From Rotaria sp. Silwood1 (taxonomy: Eukaryota; Rotifera; Eurotatoria; Philodinida; Philodinidae): a stretch of DNA of 64,000 nt. Where the stretch lies: contig CAJNOP010000002.1 of NCBI GenBank assembly GCA_905250075.1, positions 1,555,867-1,619,866 on the forward strand. Reading direction: 5' to 3'. Below are positions 48,229-60,200 of the stretch, in pieces. Below the pieces are notes generated by a model that was not told where the DNA came from, ran no database searches, and saw only the letters and a list, made by a program, of their open reading frames with translations. The position numbers and the translations under genes were made by a program. Position 1 is the stretch's first letter. Each line of letters opens with the position of its first letter.

Positions 48229-51200
48229 CTGTATATAATCAAATAACAAATTGAGAGAAAAGTTTGGTAAATTATTTTTGTTTGTAATAGAGTTTTGCAA
48301 TGCAATATCGTAGAGACTTGATCCTTTTTTTTTTATTGTGTTAGGAAAAAAAATGTTTAGTACAAAATATTTGTCGAAGGTCATTAAAAAAACTCTGGTT
48401 CGTCTTTTCAAAGTTATGTAACTTAAAGATAAGACATTATTACTGTACAAAAGAAACATTTGATGTATTTTACAAAGACGAATATGAATGCTTTTATATT
48501 ATGGTCTGGTATGACTGATCTTTCGTAACTACAGATTACTAGAGCTCGTCGTGTTGGTCTCAGACTCGATGGCGTCTGTTCGCATTCGAGAATTTTGGTC
48601 TCTACGAGTTCAACTGATCGCAATTAAATAACTGAATTCTGTTTTGCAAGAGAATTCATTAGAAAATATGCATATGCTGGCGTCCTATGAGAAATTACGT
48701 CCAATTTTTGATCAATCTAGACGAATCTTGTATCTGAGAATGGGCGTAATCTCACTTTGGACGCTAATATATTTCATATGAAAAATGAAACCAATTAAGT
48801 GTTCGATTGAATAATACTATTTGGCATAGGACACAACTACTCTATGAGATACTCCGATAAAACTTTGTTTTTGCTGTGTAAATATCATATTGCATTTTCT
48901 TATTACACTATTTTTTTTGTTCATTCGCTTATAGGCTAGATCAACTATTATAATATCATAGGCAATTCTTTGTTGTAATAAACAGTTATATCTATCTGGG
49001 TTGAATTAGCTCCGCTTAACTTTTACGTTACATCTTCAAAAACTTTGAGCTGTTACTGAAGAATTGTCTGACACACTTTAGAACGCTGTTTTCTTCAGTG
49101 ACTTTCTCCAAATAGTCTACCTAGCAAATGTTTAGTCTCTCCTATTTTTAAAAACTATAGAAAATCGATACTAAGAAAGATCAAACCAATACAAATATTA
49201 TTACTCCAATCGAAAAATATTGTCCTATTAGCTTTTATTCTAAAACTTTTGTAATCTCCAAGAACTACTTCTGATTCAATTCATTTAAATACTTTCATAC
49301 TAGACTTTTTTCACTTTTACTAGCAGAAAAAAGAATTAAGTCCCATATTGCATTGCAAAGTTATATCAAAAACAGAACTTTTGTTCCTAAACTATATTAG
49401 AAATTTTACCCAATTGTTTGAGAGAAAACATCATTTGAAGTTAATTCTTTGATTTTCATTGCATGTTCATGTTCCATACGATATCGATAAGCATCGAATG
49501 AACTAGAAAATGAATAATATCGAATTTTGTACAATCTTATTAATTAGTTTATCAAATAATACGTGATGAAACTAATTATAGAATGTTTCTTTTACAATTC
49601 GTCTTACCTTTGTAAATCTTTTATTTGATTTTGAAAATTTCTAATGATTGAAATTAATTGATCAAATACTTCAATTGTATCACCATTTGAGTTAGGAAAA
49701 AGTTCTGGATATTTCGAAATAAATTCTTTAAGTTTATTTTTAATAATTTCTAGTAAATTTTGATCTGATAATGAAGATGAAATAATATGTTCAGTTGATG
49801 GTTCTTCAGATGGAAATTGAATAGGTGAATTTTGTTCATCCCAATCATTTGTTGTTTGTTCAGACCATGGTAATGTTACATTTTTAAAAAAGCCAAATAA
49901 ACGATCAGTAACAGTAGATTGTTGATGATCTGTTGAATCAGATGATTTATTGATAGATTGAGGACTATCAACGAGTAATTCAGATTGAATATCAATATGT
50001 CGAATTTCTCGATGTTGTTTTTCAGTATCATTTATTGAAGGTGAATTTATAAACCAATCATTCCATTGATTATTATTTGATGTTTGTAATGGTTGAATTT
50101 CTTTTCGATTGTCGATTATATCAGTTTCAATTTTTTGAACTATTAATGGTGAAGATGAAATATATTCATTCAATTTGATTTGATATTCATTATCAATTTG
50201 TTGTCGATAACGATCGAATGAACTAGAAAAGATAAATGTGTATAGATAAAAAAATAAAAGAATGTCTTTTATTTAAATAATTACTTTTGTATTTCATTAA
50301 TTTCATATTGAAATCGTTGTTTAATTTCATTACGTTCATTTTGTAATGTTTCAATTTGTATTGCTTGATTTTCTACTATAGTAATTAAATGATCAAGACG
50401 TTCACTAGTTTCTTCACTAATATTAGTAAATAGATTAGGTCTTTCATTTGCTATACGATGAATTTTTTCTTTAAATGTTTGTAATACACGTTTAAGTTTA
50501 GTGTTAATTTTAAGTAATTTATCATATTGTTGATCATCTTTTTGTTTTTCATGATCAGTTATTTGAAATGGTGATGAAGTAGTTTTTTGTCTTTCTTCTA
50601 ATAGATTTGTACGTTCACGAATAAGATTTTGTATTTGATTTTCATAATTAAATATTTGTTCTTCAGTTTGTTTTCTATAATAATTGAATGATTAGTTAAA
50701 ATAATCTATGAATAAAAAAAAATTACCTTTGTCTATCAAATTCAGCTTGTGATTCAAGTTGAGATGATGTAATAGCAACATATTTTTCGTTTAGAGATCT
50801 CAATTGTTCAGATTGTTGTTCGATTATTTCAAGTAATGATTTTATACTAAATAAATAAGAAGTTTTTAAATTTGAAAATACATGGTTAGTTGTAGAAAGG
50901 AAAAATATTCAAGCAGAAAATCATTGAACAGTCTTAGTAACTTCTAACTATGCAGACATACTGTTTATTATATGGGCTAATAGAAACTTTGTAATAGAAA
51001 TTCTACATAAGTAAAAAGAAAAATTTTTCACGAAACCTATATACTTTAATTTTTTCTTTCTCTGTAGATAAGAGTCTCTCAGATTGGTTCCGATCCCATT
51101 CAGAGACGAGATTAAAATTTTTCTGTTAATTGACGCCGAAAGTTTTGGATTCGACGGACTATATTGAAGGATAATGATGATTATTAATGATTTAAATCGA

Positions 51201-54200
51201 TCGCTCATGAAAATTTGTATGAATTTTTACTAAACAATTTGAAATATTTCATAGTTATTAATTTTTTTTATTCTATTTGAAAATATCAGAGCAAAGATTT
51301 TCTTTATTTTTTTGTAAACTAAGAAATGGCGATAATAACTGACCGACAGTCAATGAAGACAAAACAATCGTGATCATGATAATATATTTTTAGTTATATA
51401 GTAGTTCTTTTTCCTGACTATTTTAGTTAATCTCTATCAGATATCATTCATCATTAATACTTTTTGTTACAGATTCAAACCGATTGTATAATGAAAAAAA
51501 AACATATTTTCTCTTTTGACCTTTCTACATCACATCAATATAAAGCTTATCTGTACTCACTCATCTTGTGATGGTACTTTGCTCGATTGAATATTTGCTG
51601 GTTGTTTCAATTGATCTAATTCTTTTTGTAATTTTTCAATTTCATGTTGACTAAACAAAAATCAATTTAAAGATCAGATATATCTAAGAAATTAATATAT
51701 ACTTTTCAATTATTTGAAGTACATGTTGTTGAACAAGTACATCTCGTTCATGTACAAGTGATTGTAATTGTTCTTCATACATATTTGTTGTTGATTGACG
51801 ATCATCTAATGTTTTTCGAAATTCAAGTTCAACTTCATTAAGACGTTCACGAAGTAAACTACGTTCTTCATCATTATGAGAAAGTTTTTGTTGAAGTTGA
51901 TGAATTTGTTTTTCATAATTTTCAATCATTGATCGACTAAAATTCAATATTATTAATGACTTGTTTGATCAAATAGAAAAAAAAACAATCTTTTCAACCT
52001 GATATCATCCGATGGTGGAGTTGCATTAACAAGTTGTTGAGTTTTTATCTGACGTTCATTTTCAATTTGGTAACGACATGCATCCAATGAACTGTAAAAA
52101 CACACACACACACTTAATTATGAAATCGATATCACAGTTTCATTTATTTACCTTTGAAGTTCGTCAATTTGACTTCGTAAATGTTTTTCTAATTCATCAC
52201 GTTCAGTTTTTAATAGATCAATTTGTACTGCTTGACAATCTACTGTTACAATTAAATGATCAAGACGTTCGCTTGTTTCTTCACCAACATCAGTAAATAG
52301 ATCAGGTCTATCAGTTACTATTCGATGAATTTTATCTTTAAATGTTTGTAATGCACGTTTGAGTTTAATGTTTATTTTAAGTAATTTTTCATCTGTTGAT
52401 TTTTCATGATCAGTTGTTTGAAATGGTGATGAAGTATGTTTTTGTATTTCTTCTAAAAGATTTGTACGTTCATGAATAAGATTTTGAATTTGATTTTCAT
52501 AATTGATTAATCGTTCTTCCATTTCTCTTCTATAATATTCGAATAAATAATTTAGAAAATGATGAGAAAAATAATTACTTTTCTTTTTGAAAGTCTAATT
52601 GTAAATTACTATTAGATTCCAATTGAGATAAAAGATTGATATATTTTTCATTGAATTCTTTCAATTGATCTGATTGTTGTTGAATAATTTCTTTCAATGA
52701 TTGATTACTATATTGAAAGAAGATTTTTTCTTTGTTGAGAGAAATAAAAGATTAAAATTATTAAAACTTACTCTTCATTTATATCCTGTTTGGTAATCAA
52801 TGGTTGTTTCAATTCAGCTGATTCTTGTTGCCTAAAGTAATTACTTTTTTTAATAACCAGTGAATGAAAAGTGTTTAAATAAAATGTTTGTTCATTTTTG
52901 ATCTTCTAGAACAAACGTGTTCTGACCTGAAACAATCCCATTGCTCATTCACAAATTTTAAAAAACTACAATGATGTTCTACATTCATAGATGCCACAAG
53001 AAATCATAAATAAGGTACAATCTTTTATGTGGATATTCGAATATGGGTGTTAAGAGAGAGAGAGCGAAATGGACAGAAATACTTTTTAGCAAGTCAAAAA
53101 TAAACAAGCATTTTGTTCAAAAAACCAAAAAAAAAATAATTGATTAAACTCTTACTTATCAATTGATTGAAGTACTGGTTGTTCAATAAGTGCATTACGT
53201 TCTTGTATGAGTGTTTGTAATTGTTCTTCATACGTAGCTATTGTTGATGCATGATCAGTTTGTAATCGATTAATTTGTGTTGCTTGATATTCAACTGTGG
53301 AAATTAAATGATCAAGACGTTCACTTGTATCTTCACTAATATTAATAAATAATTCAGGTCGTTCGACAACAATTCGATGAATTTTATCTTTAAATGTTTG
53401 TAATACACGTTTTAATTTAATATTTATTTGTGTTAATTTATCATGTTGTTGATCATCTGTTTGACATTCATTATCAATTTTAAGATTTGTAGATGAAGTT
53501 TTCTTTTGTAGTTCTTCAACAAGATTTTCATGTTCATGAATAAGATGTTGAATTTGATTTTCATAAGTTTTTAATTTTTCTTCAGTTTCTTTTCTATATT
53601 TTATAAAAATAAAATATTAAATTAATAAAAATAGATATGCAAAAACAACTGATTACTTTTGTTTATGAAATTCATTTTGTAATTCAAGTTGAGATGAAAC
53701 TACAAGATATTTTTCACTAAGATCTTTTAATTCTTCGGATTGTTGTTCAATTATTTTTTGTAATGATTGAATACTAAATTAATATATGATATTATTTTAT
53801 ATAAGAAATTTTAAGTTATTTAAGTAACGTACTCTTCATTTAAAGGAATATCTACATGTGAAGGAATTGATGATCGTTTGAATTGAGCTAATTCTTCTTG
53901 TAATTTTTCAATTTCATGTTGACTAAATAGAATGAATTTAGGGACATGATAAAATATGTTTCTCTGGAAACAAATAGTTGTAGTTGGTCTTTCATTATAT
54001 CTAACTAAACTTTCGAAAGAGTAATCATATATCATAGTAGCATTTGAAACCCTCAACAGTACTGTATATTTGATTTTAGACTTACATTGATATTGATAAA
54101 TTGTATTCCAATTGCAAGGAAGACACTTTTGTCTTTATATTCTTGCAAATTGTTTTGATTAAAATATGTTATGATTATAATAATATCTTTTTAAAAAAAG

Positions 54201-57200
54201 TGATTATTAATTCGGATAGTAGGTGAAAGTCTCTAACATCTTTTATTTATTCAGCATCGACTGGCAATTATATTCAGGAAGATATCTTAAATCTTTTAAT
54301 ACTAAACACATAAATTGTATGAATGGCGCTTATGTTTCAGTCATGATCTCACTACTATGGAGTATGAAATTGTACAACCATTATACAAAAAATTCTTCTA
54401 GCAAAAATATTATTGTACTCAAACCATATTTTACATAAATCCAAAAAAAAAGCAATTTATAGAAATTCCAAGACGAGAGTGTTTTCATTGTAGTCGGAAC
54501 ATTTTTTTCAGAATGCATTACAAGTCTAATACATAATACATAAAGCTATAAAGAATTTGGAGTAGTATCCTATAATAGAGACGTATTATGTAGCCAGGCA
54601 GTGAGTGGATTCTGAATTACTTGCTTTTTTTTATGGAATTTAAGATGACCTTTGTTTTTTGTTACTACTTAAGGCTGGTACTAAATACTATACTTTTTCA
54701 TATGAAGTAAAATTTTATAACGGTACTGTGACTATGAAAGTATTTGTTAGATGTCGCTTAGCTTCAGTCCATGTCGAGTCGCGAAAAGTTTTACCCTTGT
54801 AGGACACTTATTTCGAGTACTATCAGAATGAATAATTATTCTTTCAAAAATTTAATTAGATATATTTAAAATACTGTTTTACAACTAAGGGTAGATCTAA
54901 AAAATTAATATATACTTTTCAATTATTTGAAGTACATGTTGTTGAACAAGTGCATCTCGTTCATTTACAAGTGACTGTAATTGTTCTTCATACATATTTG
55001 TTGTTGATTGACGATCATCTAATGTTTTTCGAAATTCAAGTTCAACTTCATTAAGACGTTCACGAAGTAAACTACGTTCTTCATCATTTTGAGAAAGTTT
55101 TTGTTGAAGTTGATGAAGATGTTTTTCATAATCTTCAATTGTTGATTGACTAGAAAATCAAATATGATAGAGATTAACTAAATGCAAAAATAAAAACTAC
55201 TCTACCTTATATTAGTGACTGATGAAGTTGTAGAAACAGGTTTTTCTGTTTTGATTATATGTTCACTATCAACCGGATGTTCATATGCTTCTAGTGAACT
55301 AAAATCAATCAAACATATTTATCTAATAGAAAATTTTATTGTCTTGCTTTTTGTAAATTACCTTTGAAGTTGATTTATTTCATGTTGAGCTTGATCATAT
55401 ACATTTTGTAGGTTATTAATTTGTGTAAATTGATTTCTAATAGTAAAAATCAGATGATCAAGACGTTCAATAGTATCATCATTTATATGAGTAAATAATT
55501 CAGGTTGTTCAATAACTATTTGATGAATTCTATCTTTAATATTTTGAAGTGCACGTTTTAGTTTATTATTAATTTGTATAGTTTTATCTTGTAATTGTTC
55601 ATCAGTTTGTGTTTCATTATGAACGATTTCTTTTATTTGAGAAGGTGATGATGTAAGATTTGAAATAAAACCAAACAAACGATTAGTTATATTTGATTCT
55701 TCATTTTCACGAATGTTTGTATTATCGATATGTTGTTCTTCTTGAATGAAATCAGTTTGTGTTGAGTTATCATTTGAAATTGTTTGGTGGAATGATATTC
55801 TAAAAGAAAGTCAAAAATAAGACGAGACCGTATAAAATCACATATTTATCTAATCACTTAAAGTTTTAAATTCATGCATCAATCGGTATAGAGTTCAATG
55901 CTAACTCGTTTGGTGGTAATTTCAAATCGATTCACAAATACTTGAAGTAATAAGGACTCAAATTACTATTCTTAATTTCTCTTTGCAAAATGGGAATCGA
56001 AACTGCGCAGTATCGTTTTCATCTTAAATTGGTCTTATGAGATAGAGTATTTAGTTCTACATTGATTGCTGTAAGACTAAATCTATTGAATAAAATATTA
56101 TCGGTATCTTTTATTTGTCATTTCCATTGGGGCTAATGGTATGCTAATTACAAGTTCGATTTCGGTCATAAACTTGCCAGCCGATATACATACATGAAGA
56201 TTGGCTGTAGTAAATCGTTATATACCAATGGAGAGCACTTTACATAAGCTACGAAGTTGTATATTCGCTAAACTAAAAATCTAATATGAATACACCACAT
56301 TAACATTGATAAGTGAGTCGGACTATCTATATTTTAAACTTTTTCAAGAACTTTTTTTTTTGCATCGAAAAATTTGCTCGTGATCCTCCTCAAGGTTTAC
56401 TCAACAAAATGAATTTCATGAGAAAGTTATTTGAACGATGAGAGAGAAGTTCTAATGTAGTCCAATGACAGATGATTGAACAAAAAAAAACAGTGTTTTA
56501 ATGAAACTTATCTTTTGAGTCAACTTTGAAGGAGAGTAAGAGCAACATTTTTGATGAAAAAAAAAGTTCTTAAAAGGCTTATTATGAATATCATACTAAA
56601 CAGTTTTCAACGCTAATTTCGAATATCATATTAGATTTAACTCAATGCTTAATTCTTCTAATCGAAATTATCAAAAAAAAAGCATCAGAGTATGTCGTCA
56701 TAAGGAATGTACATGGACTTTCTTAACAGACCAGGATTTTTTTTTCAGTTTGTAACTATACAATTTTTCTGTCAGTTTCGACGATCCGATCGATAATGAA
56801 AAACTAGAGATTGTGTTTTAGACATTATCGAATTGACTTGAAATTACTACCAAACAACTTTATACTAAATTCTGCATCAAATAATACATGCATTTAAAAA
56901 GTTTCAAAACGAACAGATCTGTAGTCTTTATATGACTACGTCCTTTGAAACATACTTATCAGTATTTGATTGAATATTTTTTTCTAATTGTTTATTTTGT
57001 TCAAGAAGAATATCACGTTCATGTATGAGTGATTTAATTTGATTTTCATATTCACTAAAATATTTTTCAATTAATACGAAAAAAACAACGCGATATGTTA
57101 TTCAAACCTGTCTCTATCCATAGGAACAATGGGTTGAATTTCTGTTTGATGAAGTTGATTCAACATATATTCATGTTCATTTTGTAATATATGAATTTGT

Positions 57201-60200
57201 TTTGTTTGATTTCTAATTGTAGAAATTAAATGATCAAGACGATCGATAGTATCATCATTTGTATCGGGAAATAGATCAGGTTGTTCGATAATTGCTTGAT
57301 GTATTTTATCTTTAATTGTTTGAAGTGCACGTTTTAATTTATTATTAATTTGTACAAGTTTATCTTGTAGTTGTTCATCTGTTTGTGTTTCATTATCAAC
57401 AGTTTCTTGAATTATATGTGTAATTGTTGTAGATGGAATTTCTAAAGATAAAATTTGATTATTCCAATCATTCTTTTCTATTTCTGATGAAGTTATTGGA
57501 CGTGTTTGATATTGTTCATTTTCAATTTCAGTTTGTACATAATTATCGATCGTAACAGGTTGAAGTAAACATTGAATATCAATATTATGAAATTGTATTA
57601 TTGATTGATCAGTATTTGAATCTAAAGTTTGTAATTTTCTTTGATATAATTCTGAATTTAAATCTTTCAAATTTTCATTTTCAAGTTGAATTTCTGATAT
57701 AATAGTTTTTAATCGATTTATTTCATCTTCATTAGATGATTTTGTTAATTTTTCTTCTTGAATAGGTATATCTCGATGTGTACTTTCATCATCCCAATGA
57801 ATATTCCAAGGTAATTCTTCGGAGATATTACATTGAATATCAATATCATGTGATGATTTTATTTCATTAGAATCTAAATTAAATTAATTTATATGATTAA
57901 TTATTACCTTTAGTTAAAAATAATGATTTATGATCGCTAATATCATTATTAAAAATTTATTTTTGATCGTAATAAGTTGATTCTCATTATATAAGTAATT
58001 ATAATCTCTCAAATCTTAAAAATATTTCAGTGCTATAGAATTCTTTTGAATTTAATATATCTATTTCAATAGTAATTTTCTTTAGACAATGATTGATTAA
58101 AACATGAAGGAAACATATAAAATAAATGCGTTATAAATGTTGATAATTTCTATATGTTTCTTCTTATTCTTAATTATACAATTTATTCTGTTTTATTATT
58201 GTATTTATTAATATTAAAATCAATCTGAGAAATCTTCCAATGAAACCAAAAACAATGATAAACTTTCAATATTTTACTTATGACTATGTTATGATACTCA
58301 CCCTTTCTATAAGATCAAGAATAACTAAAAGAAATGTTAACAATCTAAAAAAAAGTCTGTTTCGATGTCACCGATTCAGTTCATATTTAGATAGAATACA
58401 TCAGTGGAAGAATTTCTTGACATTCCTACCCTGAAATGAAGCTTTGTTCTTCTTTGTACACTCTAATAACTGATTTATTGCTAGGTCGATGATTATAATC
58501 GTTAAGATAGCCGTAGATGATAGGGTATACTATCTTTTCATACAGTGTGCAGTAGTTAATAACTGTAAATTGATGTTTAGATAGGCACAATATTATGATA
58601 ATATCTTATCGTGACGTACACAGTTGATCACGGTCGCAACGCTACCACCTATCAACCAACAAGATAAAACCATCATAAATATCTGTCGATAACTTTACTT
58701 ATTTCATCTAGTTTTTTATTCGAATTTACTAATGAAATAGCTTTGTCAAGTGATAGATCATTTTCAATATGAATCTTAGTTCATTAATTAGTTTCATTGA
58801 GATCAAAACACAGATCTAAAACAATACATCGATCGGATTATTTCTATATCAACTATGGGTTTTTTAATCACTTATTTAAGAAAAAATGCTTTGATACTCA
58901 TTCAAATTACTTTTTTTAAATGACTCATTAATTCAAACTTTGCACAAAGAAAATTTTCAATGGCATGACTTCATTGTGAAAATTTAAGAGTTTCTAATAT
59001 CTCATATTTAGAGATAAGATTTAAAGAAAAATGTTTCTTACCATTATTATCTGTATTATTATCTTGTAATTTCGATTGATACATTTGTGAATTATAATCT
59101 TTTAATAATTCATTTTCATTAATAAGTTCATTAAAATCTTGTCGTAATTGTTTATATTCCATTTCTAATTGTTCATAATTTTTTTCTGATAATTTTTCAT
59201 AATTATTTTGTAAAGTATTTAAATTATATTTTAAATTTTCATTTTCATGATGTAAATTATATAAATTAAATTCATATTGTTTTTCACGTAAATTATATTT
59301 TTCATTTAAATCATTTAAAGATTTTTTTGAATCTAAACGTTCAAGTTCATTTTGTTCAAGTAATTCATCATATTTATTTTGTAAATGATAAAAATTTTTT
59401 TCATTTATATTTAATTCATTAGAATATTTTTCTTCAAGATAATTATATTTTTCCATATAATCATTTTTTTCATTATTTATTAATTCATATTCTTGTTTTA
59501 ATGCACGTATTAATGTTTCATTATATAATTGTTTAGCATCATCAGTTAAATGTTGATTATAAAGTAAATAAATTGTTATTAATGCTAAATGATTTAATTG
59601 AAAATTTTCATATGAATTTAATGATAAATTTTTTTTCGATAAAATTTGTTGACATTCTTTATTAAGACGATTCGTAAGATCATTTGATGATAGAGAACAT
59701 ATTTCATCAATATAGTCTTGTAAATGATTATCTTCTTCTTCTGCAGGAAAAAGATTGTCATCATTCGACTAAAAACAGAAAAGTTGATATTTCTCAGTTA
59801 AACGAAATAGCATATTTTTATTTGCTTAAATTAAACATATGTGCCGCCAAGTTTCTTCGGGATTGATAGATTCTTTTTAAGAAGTTCTAGTGAGTCCTAT
59901 ACATTTCTGATCTCACATATCTCTACTCAAGTGCAATAATTACTAAAAAAAAAACGGATAAAAATTTCACCTATTCAAAATGACTTTATGAAACAAATTC
60001 GAAGAGACAGCTTCTTCATTATTTATTCCAAGTAAACGTGTATTATCAAAGAATTTATCATAGATACATATTCACAGACGAAAAAAAAACGATTATTTAA
60101 AGATGATCAAACAATATTGAGTAAACAAGATAAACAAATGTAATCATATTTTAGTGTTAATAATGATGAAACTGTTTCTTTTTGTGTTTTCTTGATTCTA

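Larger units (their letters stand above)
49608..57873 (-). repeat. Array of KLKR...RLDHLI modules (six copies)
   Basis: Six exons carry a module of about 50 residues: KLKRALQTIKDKIH, a variable acidic turn with PDLF, then DT-x-ERLDHLI-x-T-x-x-NQ-x-x-QI. They are 57108-57873, 55362-55799, 53156-53593, 52152-52529, 50285-50674 and 49608-50222, the last most divergent (NKLKEFI, PELFPN, VFDQLIS). Linking exons repeat too: 93-base (55206-55298, 51999-52091, 49410-49502), 234-base (54916-55149, 51703-51936), 60-90-base (53833-53922, 52772-52831, 51561-51650) and 117-129-base (53657-53773, 52579-52707, 50727-50846). Nearly all are phase 2-2. RLFGFF and RLFGFIS motifs recur in two linkers. Function unknown. 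Confidence 0.85.
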
